Shown here one piece after another: positions 17,421-27,322 of a DNA stretch of 64,000 nucleotides. The DNA comes from Planctomycetota bacterium (lineage in GTDB: Bacteria > Planctomycetota > UBA11346), in the NCBI GenBank assembly GCA_016745075.1, contig JADGDD010000001.1:1303125-1367124 (forward strand), read 5' to 3'. How positions within the stretch are numbered: position 1 is the first letter of the stretch; every line of letters begins with the position of its first letter. The translations under genes and the position numbers were made by a program. The notes below the pieces were generated by a model. That model did no database searches. It was given only the letters and a program-made list of their open reading frames with translations, and had not been told where the DNA came from.

Positions 17421-18665
17421 CTAGTGTACGGCCACAATATCTCCATCGATCGTTCCGATATAAACCACACCATCTTCAACCCATGGACATGAATTTATTT
17501 CAGTCCGTTTTTTTACTGGTCCAGATAGCGTATGTTCCCACTTCTTCATACCTGTTCTCGCATCTGCCGCATGGAGCTTTCCATCATAAGATGTGAAATA
17601 GACAATTCCGTCTTGGGCAGAAACAGAAGCAGAAGCACGAACGGGAGCATCAACCTTGATGTTAAATAATGGCTCTGCTTTTTCATCATCAAAAACATAC
17701 AAATAGCCACTATCAGAACCAACATAAACTTTGCCCCCCCAAAGAGTTGGAGAAGCATAAGAGGCCTGCATATCTTTTGTTTCTTTGTGAGGTTCAATGT
17801 AATTGGCTAAAATTGGTTTTTTCGTTTGTATATCTATAATCCCAATTTTCGGGAATGATGGCGCCGTTCCAATGAGAGCCACTGATGTACCGTACAGCTT
17901 TCCATTGAGAATGGCAGGGGTAGAACGGCAATACGCTAAATTAATAGTTCCGTTAGACCGAAACAAACCGGCTTTAATATCTACTATCGTATAGCCATTA
18001 CCATTAGGAGAAAATGAAAACAAGTACTCTTCATCTATCGTAATTCCCGCATGTGCTATTTTTTGATTTTTGGATTTCCAAACCTCTTTTCCCGTTTCAA
18101 CATCAAAACCAGAAAATCCTTTTCTACCGATGGCAAAAACTAGGCCGTAGGCAACACCGGGAGAAAAGTAAAGAGGTGCCTTATTTAAGCCTGCTGGAAC
18201 AGTCCTCCACCTCAACTCTCCCGTCTGAGCCTCTAGAGCGTAGACAAAACCGTCGCATCCCGTGAAATAAACAAACCCATCGGCTATACAGGCAGAGCTT
18301 TCAACGCCATCATGATGGTCTTTATTTTTTGTTTTTATAGCGTATTCCCAAATCACCGTGCCATCTTCACTATTTATAGCATAGAAACCCTCATCAGATC
18401 CAATGTAAACATGTTCCTCTGATACAACAGGAGAAGACACTATGCTTGTTCCTATTCTGGTTCGCCATTTTTCTCCCTTTTTACTGGCTACCCCTGTTGT
18501 GTTATGGCTGCCCGTTCTATCTAAACCAAAACGCCAGCAGGCACCTGTTGTGACAGGCTTCGAATGCACTGCACTCTCCTCGCCAGTTTGTTCTTCAGCC
18601 TGCCCTTCCGAATATGTGAATGCCACACATACCGCTATCATTACCATCAATACTCTATTTTTCAT
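17421..18665 (-). CDS. Secreted PQQ-like beta-propeller, pair 2
   Basis: 414 residues from ATG 18665, preferred over the ATG four codons upstream because GGGG then sits at SD distance and the signal peptide starts with MKNR. The signal sequence ends near GQAEE. It contains about seven to eight propeller repeats, for example GVVYIGTIDGDIVAVH at the end. The conserved N-terminal C-x-R-x-x-L-x-R-x-G reads CWRFGLDRTG. It lies 33 bases after the SUMF1 gene of pair 2. It is very similar to the propeller at 38854 (GVASKKGEKWRT against GVPDKTGEKWRT; shared INSCPWVEDGV), so these two pairs probably arose by duplication of a whole pair. Confidence 0.87.
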   Translation of the reverse strand: MKNRVLMVMIAVCVAFTYSEGQAEEQTGEESAVHSKPVTTGACWRFGLDRTGSHNTTGVASKKGEKWRTRIGTSIVSSPVVSEEHVYIGSDEGFYAINSEDGTVIWEYAIKTKNKDHHDGVESSACIADGFVYFTGCDGFVYALEAQTGELRWRTVPAGLNKAPLYFSPGVAYGLVFAIGRKGFSGFDVETGKEVWKSKNQKIAHAGITIDEEYLFSFSPNGNGYTIVDIKAGLFRSNGTINLAYCRSTPAILNGKLYGTSVALIGTAPSFPKIGIIDIQTKKPILANYIEPHKETKDMQASYASPTLWGGKVYVGSDSGYLYVFDDEKAEPLFNIKVDAPVRASASVSAQDGIVYFTSYDGKLHAADARTGMKKWEHTLSGPVKKRTEINSCPWVEDGVVYIGTIDGDIVAVH

Positions 18666-18698
18666 ATTCGTCCCCATTCTTTATAAAATATATTGTTC

Positions 18699-21698
18699 TT
18701 ATTTCAAACCATTAAAATGTTCTTTATTTATATGTATCTGCGTTGATGACTTCATCCCTTCAATACCATCTTCAGGATGTGTCCCTGTATCACAACGAAC
18801 CACTCTAAATCCTAAATCGGGATAATAGTTGTAACTTACGCGACATTTACTGGAATTCAATGCGTACTCAAGCGTGTTTTTCCATAACCACGACCCTCCG
18901 AGATGAGATTTTTTTCCCTCCCATATATTTCCCTCTATTCCATACGCAAGAGTCTTGCTCTCCTTGGGGTTATTCACATTTAAACGAGCTGGAAACATTC
19001 TTCCATATACTGATTTAACAGGGTCACTTAAGGTCCATTCTTCTACATTTCCGATAAGGTCATATATTCCATATTCATTAGGTTTTTTTTGTCCGACAGA
19101 ATGTGTTGTTCCAGAAGCATTTGATATAGTCCAATTATAATCCAATCCGATAGATATTGGCTTTTTCTGCCCCGCCATGAGTAGATATTCAAATTCAGCA
19201 AAGGTAGGCAATCTATAGCCATCAGCATCCCATCGCGTAAAGTACCACGGGGTATATATAAGCGTTGAGCCAGGATATTGTGCAAGAGCAGGCTGTTTAA
19301 TGGGATTAAACATATCTTTTGTATCCATTTTTACCGGCCTATATATGTACGCCTTACGCAGAACAGTTGTTTTGGCTTCATCTGTATAAAAAACGGGAGT
19401 CTTTCCTTCCATTTCAGAAAGAGCATTACACCATACAAGCATATCCCACCAAGTTATTTCACTGACGGGTTCTGATATTTCATGATCATGCCCCAAATAG
19501 TACATACTTCCCATATCACCATTTTTACTGAATTCATAACCGTTCACCTCCGCCCATTCAAATACTTTCTGCCATTTCTCATAACTTGTTTCAAATTGTG
19601 ATGCATAAAAAGAATGGATTTTTGTTTTTATTTTATTGGAACTCCTTAAGAATTCCCCCTCTGGGATTTGAACCATCGACATGAGCGATTCTTCTTTCTG
19701 TATATCTCTGGCCGCTGTCCGTTCCCCTTTTTCAAAGGTCCAGCTCTTTATGTGAGATTCAGGAGTTATCGTCATTGGCTGAGGGGCCGCTAAATCACTT
19801 TTCCTACGCACTAAACGCATACCTATATTAGCATTTCCATCCCATGGGGAGTCTCCGTACTGTGACAATGCCTCTTGAGCTGGAGTATCTGTTTGTTGAA
19901 AGCCACCGCCGAGAGCTGTAACGGTAGATTGTGCAGGATCATAAGCATCCCCATGCGTCCAAACCAGTTCCCAGACATTCCCTGTCATATCATAGAGTCC
20001 ATTCTCATTACTCGCACCTGAGCCAACAGGAATGGTTCCCTGTGTTTTAAGAGATTCAGAAGTAGTCTCTTGTCCACTACCAGCCTTCCATTCCGAAATA
20101 GTTGGCAAACGAAATCCGTCAGCACTCCATTTCAGATATATCTTAGGGTCAATTACTTCATTAAAAACGGGGCTGTCTTTATGACGATTCCGAAGCTTGG
20201 GTCCTTTTGTCCTTGTTGTAAGATGATTCCCTCTGAAAACATTCTTGAATTCAGGGTCCATATAATAAGCAGGTTCTTTGCCTTCATATTCAGACAAGCT
20301 ATTGCACCAGATTAGGGCATCGTACCACTCAATATTTGTAACAGGTTCATCTTGCGAATGTTTTGTATTCCCTGACAAATAACTCATACTGCCCATATCA
20401 GAATGGCTGCGATAAACATACCTTGCGTCTAATTGATGAAAAGGCACATCTCCCCATTTATGAATTTTTTTATAGAGTGCATAGGGCACCTCACAAGTTG
20501 ACATATAAAAAGGTGGAACCTGAGTATATTCCACCTCTGCCATATCAATTGTGACAGAACCTTGCTCTGGACGATTGATGACGGCTTCAGCGCCAAATCC
20601 ATACCATTTTGTATGCGCCTGCTCTCCTGTCGTTTTTCTATCTTTCGCTATATAGCAACCGACAGCCTGAATATCTTTGAATGTATGTTTTTCATACTGT
20701 GTATGCTCATGATCTATATGTAATTTATAGCTGTCAGGATAATATTTTGTCCAAGTTGCTTTGTTGGGATTCATTTGAAAGGCAACCCCTGTCCTGCGAG
20801 TTTTATCTTCCCTCAGACCAAAATTAGATGTCGGAGGAAAAGCAAATTGTTTATTGTCAGAAATATACCATTGCTCCCCATCTTGAACAACCATGCGAAC
20901 ATCATGCCACCCAACCCAATATCCACGCGCACATATGCTTGATAATCGAGATTCATCATCAAACGTTATTATATGCTTGTCGGCATTATTGAGAAAGTCC
21001 TCTTTCTTCCATACCATAACCCAATACGCCTGTACCCAGCTTTTAGAATTTTTAGAATTTGGCTTAATATTTAAGGGATGGTCTTCCGCTCTTTTATCCC
21101 ACCACTTTGTAGAGTGGTCACAATTGATACCAAATTCAGCAAATCCACCGCCCCCTCGTCTATTTTCATAGTGTTTTATATATCCACTTGCCCCACCATA
21201 AAATACTGAGCTCGTTCTTTCTGGAAAAGTTCCACTGAAGGGCCACATTAAAATACCAAATGGCTTATTCAGAGTCCAAGGGTAAGTAATGACCGCTTCA
21301 TCTTCTTCCACACGGCCATTACCATCCACATCATAATCCGTAAAACATTTTCGAGCTTTTTCTTGCTCTTCAACAATTCTGACTGGACTTGATGTTTCTC
21401 GGAAATCAGAATCCCCTCCGGCATGACCACCCATTCCATGCCGAGACCATTTATCACAATAGGAAACAATCTGAGCACGATTTCCAGTGGACTTCCCTTT
21501 CCCTGCCTTTGGATGCCATATTTTTATTTCATTCCATTGGGGATAGAGTTTCTTCAAATTGTCAATTGTTTCGCAATCCTGCACCCCTGTAGCGGGGATA
21601 ATAAATTCTTCCTTGAAAGGATTCACTCTTTCTTCTGCGAAACCCGCAGAAGAAAGAGTGACAAAACTTATAGCTAAGATTATTTTTATGATATCCAT
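18699..21698 (-). CDS. Secreted double-SUMF1 protein, pair 2
   Basis: 999 residues with a signal peptide (MDIIKIILAISFVTLSSAG, cut near AFAEE). After VNPFKEEFIIP comes the N-terminal family domain with an EF-hand-like loop, DYDVDGNGRVEEDE (about 119-132). Two SUMF1 domains (about 395-640 and 690-965) show the usual WSADGFRLPTISEW, GNVWELVW, WDADGYRLPTFAEF and GNVEEWTL blocks. The last domain keeps GGSW, but the FGE cysteine pair is absent; one Cys (SSKCRVSY) remains. The C-terminal tail, CDTGTHPEDG, is shared with copy 3 only. AAAGGAG precedes the ATG. It opens the minus-strand run down to the creatininase, and a 690-base upstream gap holds the strongest operator candidates of the window. Confidence 0.88.
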   Translation of the reverse strand: MDIIKIILAISFVTLSSAGFAEERVNPFKEEFIIPATGVQDCETIDNLKKLYPQWNEIKIWHPKAGKGKSTGNRAQIVSYCDKWSRHGMGGHAGGDSDFRETSSPVRIVEEQEKARKCFTDYDVDGNGRVEEDEAVITYPWTLNKPFGILMWPFSGTFPERTSSVFYGGASGYIKHYENRRGGGGFAEFGINCDHSTKWWDKRAEDHPLNIKPNSKNSKSWVQAYWVMVWKKEDFLNNADKHIITFDDESRLSSICARGYWVGWHDVRMVVQDGEQWYISDNKQFAFPPTSNFGLREDKTRRTGVAFQMNPNKATWTKYYPDSYKLHIDHEHTQYEKHTFKDIQAVGCYIAKDRKTTGEQAHTKWYGFGAEAVINRPEQGSVTIDMAEVEYTQVPPFYMSTCEVPYALYKKIHKWGDVPFHQLDARYVYRSHSDMGSMSYLSGNTKHSQDEPVTNIEWYDALIWCNSLSEYEGKEPAYYMDPEFKNVFRGNHLTTRTKGPKLRNRHKDSPVFNEVIDPKIYLKWSADGFRLPTISEWKAGSGQETTSESLKTQGTIPVGSGASNENGLYDMTGNVWELVWTHGDAYDPAQSTVTALGGGFQQTDTPAQEALSQYGDSPWDGNANIGMRLVRRKSDLAAPQPMTITPESHIKSWTFEKGERTAARDIQKEESLMSMVQIPEGEFLRSSNKIKTKIHSFYASQFETSYEKWQKVFEWAEVNGYEFSKNGDMGSMYYLGHDHEISEPVSEITWWDMLVWCNALSEMEGKTPVFYTDEAKTTVLRKAYIYRPVKMDTKDMFNPIKQPALAQYPGSTLIYTPWYFTRWDADGYRLPTFAEFEYLLMAGQKKPISIGLDYNWTISNASGTTHSVGQKKPNEYGIYDLIGNVEEWTLSDPVKSVYGRMFPARLNVNNPKESKTLAYGIEGNIWEGKKSHLGGSWLWKNTLEYALNSSKCRVSYNYYPDLGFRVVRCDTGTHPEDGIEGMKSSTQIHINKEHFNGLK

Positions 21699-21964
21699 GT
21701 CTTCTCCTTTATATTTTCTTTCAAATCCTCTTATAAATTCCTACACAGCGAGATCTCATGAAAACATCACCTGTCTAGGACCATTCTCATATTGTTCCTC
21801 AATGGCCCCCATTGCTCCCAATAGCGAACAATCAGTCACACAAAAGTTCAGTCGTGACTTTTCTTCAAAGAATTGCTGCTTCATTTTTGCCGCCCCCTTT
21901 AATCCTTTCTTTTTTTGCTTCGAATCTGTGCAAAACACCTACCAACTCCTTGAGCCAAGAAATG

Positions 21965-22001
21965 AAACATGTTTGGTATCAATAACTAAACATGTTTAGT
22001 T
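21965..22001. promoter_or_regulatory. Two AAACATGTTT palindromes upstream of pair 2
   Basis: AAACATGTTT at 21965-21974 is followed, 23 bases centre to centre, by the perfect 18-base palindrome AACTAAACATGTTTAGTT (21984-22001) with the same core. Spacing near two helical turns suits cooperative binding of a dimeric repressor. They lie about 270-300 bases before the pair-2 SUMF1 start in a gene-free gap. The regulator is unknown. Confidence 0.45.
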
Positions 22002-22034
22002 CAACGATAAACAGTATAAAGTTTATCGTAAAAC
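21999..22034. promoter_or_regulatory. Inverted pair of GTTTKACGATAAAC motifs upstream of pair 2
   Basis: GTTCAACGATAAAC (21999-22012, plus) and GTTTTACGATAAAC (22021-22034, minus) face each other; their ACGATAAAC cores form a perfect 9-base inverted repeat with an 8-base spacer. The minus-strand copy is identical to the one at 51303. The plus-strand copy abuts the AAACATGTTT palindrome, so the gap looks like a compact control region for the pair-2/pair-1 operon. Confidence 0.5.
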
Positions 22035-22189
22035 CATTAAACTATGCCAGATCAAACTGTCAAGATTAATTTAGAACAACTCACAACAAACACTAATAAG
22101 TGATGATCATTCTTTCCCTTCTATCAACCTCATTAACACTTTCTCGACATGCTCGCTTTTATCTCTATCGAACGATTACTTGCTGCCAC

Positions 22190-22342
22190 TCATTCGTGCA
22201 AGCCTAGCCCATGTGCATACATCCATTCCTTAATGGCTACGGCAAACTTGGTTGCATGTTGATAACACTTCTTGTAAAATACTGGGACTTTATGCAATTG
22301 CCGACAGTGTATTTGAGAAGTTTTCTCTGTAAGTAAATTCAC
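22190..22342 (-). other. Possible small ORF or gene remnant
   Basis: From GTG 22342 the minus strand reads 50 codons ending KEWMYAHGLGLHE. The composition looks protein-like (KKCYQHATKFAVAIKEW), but no Shine-Dalgarno site is visible and I recognise no family. It may be the end of a decayed gene. Apart from this and the operator candidates further right on the minus strand, the gap 21699-22392 holds nothing I can identify. Confidence 0.2.
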
Positions 22343-22392
22343 AGACAAAATACCGTGCTCAGTAATCTATCTATCCACTCAGCTTAATACAT

Positions 22393-25300
22393 TCAGTTTT
22401 TGCCAAGACATATAATTTTGCCGTCTTGGCCAACGAGGAGTAGATTGCCGTTGACGGCTGCCAGTCCGTCGAATTTTGGTCTGACATTGAGAGGGATAGT
22501 ACCGAGATCCTCGCCATTCTTAGCGCCATAGATCAGAATGATGCCTTTGCTCAACTCGCCTTTTGCTTGTACAGCTGCAACATACAAGCTGCTACCAGCA
22601 TGAAGAATTGCCTTGGGAATAATACCTTGCGGCAATACCGTCTGCCAGAACATCTTGTGTTTGGGGCCTTCTTGTCTACTGCAACTAAAGACTTCATAGT
22701 TATAAGATTTACCCTTCTTTGTTTTTTCCCCTTCAATCGCGCGAACCCCAAAGACCTTCGGCCCAGCAAAGGCCAAGGTAAGTCCATTTGTTTCGGAATC
22801 ATGAGTACCCAATGGACTTCTATTCCTCCACTGTCTGAAATTCAGATCATGCCAACCGACAATCGGCTTAGCCATATCTGTCAAAAATCCACCGGCAGTC
22901 CCACCCCAGAAAGAAACAGGTTCTGCACTCTGGGACCCTGTTGCGGAATCAAAAACACCCCTTCCCATATTGAATGTTTTGCCGTTTGAAACCAATATGT
23001 CATTACTCATGTTACCTGGACCTCTGTATGATGCTTTTAAAGAATGACCATCAAGCCGTTTGTTCCATAGAACTTTGCCAGTATTTGGAGAGACGGCATA
23101 GAGTAGCATTCCACCATCGACATCAGAATGTCTACCGGCAGCAAAATAGGCAGTGTCATTGTCAATCAATACACTGCCGTGAACTGGCCAAGCAGATTCC
23201 ACCTGCCCTCGGCTCACAATCCAGCGTTGCCGCGGTGCTGCCTGTAGGCTCCATATCAGCTCACCTGTTGTTGATGAAACACAGTACACCCAACCATCTC
23301 GGTCGCCGAAAATGGCTCTACCTGCATAAATTGTCGGTGGTGAGTCCACTCGTCCATTAGCCGTATAACTCCAGATGGTCTTGCCTGTCTTCATGTCTAG
23401 GGCAATAACACGGTGGTCATCAATTGAGGCGACAAAAACCTTTCCGCAAGCAACTACTGGACTTGAAAGGTTATGACCAATCTCCTCTTTCCAAATGGGC
23501 TCCAGCTCCAAAGGCAGCAGAACGGTACTGCTTCCGCTTCGCGCAGGATCGTGGCGAAGCATTGGCCAATCCTCCGGCGAAGAAATTTCATTAGCAGGCT
23601 TACCTGTGCCTGTCTGCCTATACTCAACATTTTGCAGTGTGTGTCTCTCGTTTGCGGCCAAGCCATCATCTGTAAAAGCAACAACACCGCGGACCATTGA
23701 GGTACACTGACACGCACTTGGAAATTGGTACATAAGACCGTTAGCTGGTAAAGTCCCGAAAGAGCAGCTTCCCCTGCCGCCCATAAATTTATCATGTTCT
23801 CCCGTCTTCACATCAAGAAAATCCATAGCACCAGCTATGATATATTTCTCTGTTGCCCGATCTCCGTAGCAGCGATGCTTCGTTTTCTTCCAATCTATGC
23901 GGCGGACCACGGTACCGTTTTTCAAGTCCAGTCCATGCCAAGCCTGCGGCTCTTTGTTATATGTCACATTCTTAGCAGGTATGGATGCAAGGACCCAAAC
24001 CAGACCATCCAACAGGAATATATTATGGGGATGGCCACTATGAGTAACACGGTTATAGTCATAACGCCAGAGCAGCGCCCCATCAGTTGCAAAATAGGCG
24101 GCGTTAAAAACTTCTTTCTTGCGATTGTTTTCAGAATATTGAGAAAACAAAATCCCATCTCGATAACACACAAGCCGATCACCTGTGCAGGGTGAGCGCC
24201 ACAGTTCTTTGCCCGATTGAAGGTCAAGACAGAGAAATTCCTTGGTTTTTGAAAGCGTGAGAAATATTTTGCCTTCAGCAATAATACGTTTTTGATTGAT
24301 AGACTGATAAAGGGCAAGTTTGCTTAAGCTCAGATATTTTTCATTGGAGATCTCTTTGTGCCAAAGTTCCTCACCGCTCTTGGCATCATAAGCTTCTATG
24401 ACACCTACGGTTCCAGTCAGCAGTATACCATCGTGATAAGCTATTCGGGCTTGCGGAGGCCATGATTTATTTGAGCCCCCAAAAGAATATGTCCGTATTG
24501 TCTTGCCAGTACGAGCATCAAGAGCTACGAGGGGTCCCTCCTTCTCTAGTTGGGCGAACAGCTGATCTTTAGTGGCAATCCAGGCAGGTGCCGCTTTACG
24601 CTGCCAAAGCTTCATGCCATTGAAAGCGTCACGAGCCACAATGCCCTGATCTGGATAAGATGAGAAAATTCGGCCATTCGTTGAAACCACTGGATTTGGG
24701 CTGGATTCGTGCCGCCAAGCGTCACCAGCAATCCATTGAACTGAGTTAGGCGGACCAACCAGCTGGTCACTGGAAATGGATGAACGACCTGCGTCATGCC
24801 CCTGTTGCGGCCATTCATCCATTCCCTCTGGCCAGGGCTTTATAAGCTGTGTCCAAATACCTTTCTGATGAATGACCGCACCTTTATAACCGGCCTGATT
24901 AACAAGCTGCTTAAAATCTACTGGTACATTAGCAAATACAGCTGCACTCTCCGGCGCAACCACTCGCATAATGTCTTTAACGGTCAGGCCTTTTTTCTGC
25001 AAGACAGCAAAGTTTTCCACAACCAACACATTGACCAAATTATCGGGATACGGAAGATATGTAAGCGGGCTATAATCCACGACCACCTGACCATACAAAC
25101 CTTTCGATACTGCATATTGACGCACCTTTTCCACATATGTTCGATCAGATGTCAAACAATGCACATGGTATTTGCCCGCAACAGCCAATTCCGACGAAAG
25201 CTCTCCATCGGTACCACCAATAGAAACACAAAGTCCCGGCCTGAGTTCCTCAAAACTCAGAAGAGTTTCAGTAGTGGCCCTGCCATCGGCTGCCTCAAGT

Positions 25301-25407
25301 ACTTCAATGCTGCCACAGAAAAGAATTGCGGCTAAAGCAGTGCAAAAGTAAAAATTAGAATTCTTAAAAAGACAGCTTACAAATCTGATAGTTGAATGCA
25401 CTCTCAT
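22393..25407 (-). CDS. Methyltransferase-fold/PQQ-propeller giant, N-terminal insert type
   Basis: 1004 residues with a signal-like N-terminus (hydrophobic FYFCTALAAILFCGS). At about 50-175 is a Rossmann/SAM-methyltransferase-like domain: GLCVSIGGTDGELSSELA (glycine-rich loop), acidic and hydrophobic strands, then NVLVVENFAVLQ and IMRVVAPESAAVFA. After the linker WPEGMDEWPQQGHDAGRS come two propellers (about 200-600 and 615-1004) with repeats such as GRAIFGDRDGWVYCVSSTTG and GKVFVASIDDHRVIALDMKTG. Related giants at 43242 and 63373 share the second propeller; in the former the methyltransferase-like part lies between the propellers. Whether it binds SAM is unknown. AGGGGG precedes the ATG. It is transcribed separately from pair 2. 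Confidence 0.8.
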   Translation of the reverse strand: MRVHSTIRFVSCLFKNSNFYFCTALAAILFCGSIEVLEAADGRATTETLLSFEELRPGLCVSIGGTDGELSSELAVAGKYHVHCLTSDRTYVEKVRQYAVSKGLYGQVVVDYSPLTYLPYPDNLVNVLVVENFAVLQKKGLTVKDIMRVVAPESAAVFANVPVDFKQLVNQAGYKGAVIHQKGIWTQLIKPWPEGMDEWPQQGHDAGRSSISSDQLVGPPNSVQWIAGDAWRHESSPNPVVSTNGRIFSSYPDQGIVARDAFNGMKLWQRKAAPAWIATKDQLFAQLEKEGPLVALDARTGKTIRTYSFGGSNKSWPPQARIAYHDGILLTGTVGVIEAYDAKSGEELWHKEISNEKYLSLSKLALYQSINQKRIIAEGKIFLTLSKTKEFLCLDLQSGKELWRSPCTGDRLVCYRDGILFSQYSENNRKKEVFNAAYFATDGALLWRYDYNRVTHSGHPHNIFLLDGLVWVLASIPAKNVTYNKEPQAWHGLDLKNGTVVRRIDWKKTKHRCYGDRATEKYIIAGAMDFLDVKTGEHDKFMGGRGSCSFGTLPANGLMYQFPSACQCTSMVRGVVAFTDDGLAANERHTLQNVEYRQTGTGKPANEISSPEDWPMLRHDPARSGSSTVLLPLELEPIWKEEIGHNLSSPVVACGKVFVASIDDHRVIALDMKTGKTIWSYTANGRVDSPPTIYAGRAIFGDRDGWVYCVSSTTGELIWSLQAAPRQRWIVSRGQVESAWPVHGSVLIDNDTAYFAAGRHSDVDGGMLLYAVSPNTGKVLWNKRLDGHSLKASYRGPGNMSNDILVSNGKTFNMGRGVFDSATGSQSAEPVSFWGGTAGGFLTDMAKPIVGWHDLNFRQWRNRSPLGTHDSETNGLTLAFAGPKVFGVRAIEGEKTKKGKSYNYEVFSCSRQEGPKHKMFWQTVLPQGIIPKAILHAGSSLYVAAVQAKGELSKGIILIYGAKNGEDLGTIPLNVRPKFDGLAAVNGNLLLVGQDGKIICLGKN

Positions 25408-25555
25408 TGCTACCCCCTAAATCCATGCAGGAATTTCCCAATCATTTTTTGCTAACCTACTACCTAATAATCATATAATCAGCTCAATTTTCAAGGTCTG
25501 TTTTTCTGCAAACGGCAGTTTTTTGCTTCGCAATTTCAATATTCAAAGAATACGG

Positions 25556-25605
25556 GATTACCTGTAAAGAAACGTCTCTTAAAATGAGAACACAATAAAA
25601 ACAAT
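25556..25605 (+). pseudogene. Fragment of the ogt 3' end
   Basis: GGATTACCTGTAAAGAAACG and the following bases translate as GLPVKKRLLK, then TGA, then EHNKN. This matches the C-terminus of both ogt copies (GLPVKKRLLKLE and LEHNKT), with the Leu codon TTA changed to TGA. No upstream ogt sequence is present. It cannot encode an active protein. Confidence 0.6.
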
Positions 25606-25637
25606 TTAAAGGCACGTTTTCTGGAGGAATAGCAGAG

Positions 25638-25844
25638 CTATTTCGAAGAAAGCGTAACGCTGTTCGTATTCAAAAGAGCAAGACAGACGATGTGGTGAGG
25701 TTTTGAGATGACTTCTAGTAATTCCCAGACAGGCTCACGTCCACTTACAACAAACTGAAGTTTTTTCTCTTTACCACATTCATCACCATAATGATGTTTA
25801 TTAAAATATCCTGTGGGTTCATCACCTTCTCCTCGTCCTAAGTG
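25638..25844 (-). other. Unrecognised open stretch without a start codon
   Basis: The minus strand is open for 68 codons between two TAG stops and reads GDEPTGYFNKHHYGDECGKE and REPVWELLEVISKPHHIV. There is no ATG, and I know no family with these motifs. It could be debris of a lost gene beside the ogt fragment. The rest of 25408-25916 shows no gene. Confidence 0.2.
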
Positions 25845-25916
25845 CTAGGGATGAAAAGGCAAATGTACCCACAAGCTCACTACTGACTATTTTCTTTTAC
25901 GGCACTTACTAAAAAA

Positions 25917-27311
25917 CTACCCCTTCTGACTGTTTCGTTGCCAATACGAGGTGAAGAAATCGACGAAGGGCTGAAAGGGTTCACAGCGGTCGAATGCAAA
26001 TGAGGATGCCAAGTCACGAATAGCGGTTGCATCGTAATTGGCGGCAAGATCTTCCGCTATTTCACGCAGTGCTAGCACTTCTAGGGCACGGAACGTTTCA
26101 CGCATCTGGTGTTTCAATTCTTCGGGGTTACGGTTTGGGAATATTTCCCTGAGATTATGAAAAAGGCTTCCTTGGCAATCATCGGAGCGATGCCACTGCG
26201 GAAAACAAAGTTCCTCTATGGCCGTCTTCTGCTGCTGCCACTTTTCTTGCCCGATATAACGCTGCCATGGTGTCTCTGCTGCTGGGCTCATAATACTGTA
26301 ACGTCCTTTGTCTTTGTATGCCCACATGCCCCAAGAGAATCCTAAGCGCTCTAGGCAATCGAGGTAATCAACATGGGCGGATATCAAAATATCATGACGT
26401 GGGGCTGCTTGATCCATACCCAGTTCACCCCAGATAACGGGGCGCTCAATACGCTCTTGATCAATAGTCGCTGCAATGGCTGTCTCAACCATGCCACGAT
26501 CCTCAACAGACCAGACATCGTATTTTTTGATATCACAAATCTGCGGTATGTAGAGGTGCGGTGAATACGTCGTCTGCGGATCACGCCACAAAGTAGGATC
26601 TAGGTGCTCGATACTGCGGCCCCAATCATTCGCCTCATAAACGATGATATGATGGGGATCGACACTTCGAATGGCCTGCGTGACTTCGTGAAAGACCTTA
26701 TTCAGCAAAGCATGATCCCGAGGGCCGACTGGACTACTCGCTACCGGCTCACACATGAGGTCATAACCGAAAACCGCCTCGTGGTGCGCGTAACGCTTGG
26801 CAATAGCTGTCCACAATTCACAAAAGCGGCGGCGAAAATCAGCATGAGACCAAAATAAGGCTTCGCCCGTAGGGTTATCCGCATTCCAATCCACCGATTG
26901 TCCACCTGGTACGGCATGCATATCCAACATCACAACCATGCCGTAACGCTGAGCCAAAGTCAGCGTGCGATCAATATGATGAAACCCCTCTTCCCGAATT
27001 ACATCCGGGCGCTGGTCATCCATCAGTAAACGGTAGTTGAAAGGCAGCCGAATAAAATTCACGCCGCATTCATGCAGCCAAGCGAAGTCCTTTTCGCCCA
27101 TCGAAGTTTCCTGATAGATATCAAAAAACTCTCGGCCAAGGTTCCCTGGCAACGTTTCCGCAAAAACATGCCGCATTTTCATCTCGACATTGGGCAAACC
27201 GAACATGTGCTGCTCCAGCAATAGCCAGTTCCCCAAGCTTAAACCACGATAGCGCTGAATCTGCCCACCGCGAATAAAATCCCTACCACTAATTTGAACA
27301 AAATCGCTCAT
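25917..27311 (-). CDS. Glycoside hydrolase family 5-like (cellulase-fold) protein
   Basis: 464 residues with a TIM-barrel GH5 layout: RYRGLSLGNWLLLEQ, then CGVNFIRLPFNYRLL, MVVMLDMHAVPGGQS, the acid/base strand YDLMCEPVASS, YSPHLYIP, and the nucleophile strand RPVIWGELG. The acid/base motif is C-E-P instead of N-E-P, an unusual change next to the catalytic Glu. No signal peptide is present, so it should act in the cytosol on imported oligosaccharides. The C-terminal 80 residues are helical. GAAGGA precedes the ATG. It lies 11 bases after the MFS transporter gene, so the two are probably one operon, divergent from an AraC regulator. Confidence 0.8.
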   Translation of the reverse strand: MSDFVQISGRDFIRGGQIQRYRGLSLGNWLLLEQHMFGLPNVEMKMRHVFAETLPGNLGREFFDIYQETSMGEKDFAWLHECGVNFIRLPFNYRLLMDDQRPDVIREEGFHHIDRTLTLAQRYGMVVMLDMHAVPGGQSVDWNADNPTGEALFWSHADFRRRFCELWTAIAKRYAHHEAVFGYDLMCEPVASSPVGPRDHALLNKVFHEVTQAIRSVDPHHIIVYEANDWGRSIEHLDPTLWRDPQTTYSPHLYIPQICDIKKYDVWSVEDRGMVETAIAATIDQERIERPVIWGELGMDQAAPRHDILISAHVDYLDCLERLGFSWGMWAYKDKGRYSIMSPAAETPWQRYIGQEKWQQQKTAIEELCFPQWHRSDDCQGSLFHNLREIFPNRNPEELKHQMRETFRALEVLALREIAEDLAANYDATAIRDLASSFAFDRCEPFQPFVDFFTSYWQRNSQKG

Positions 27312-27322
27312 GCGTATTCCTT

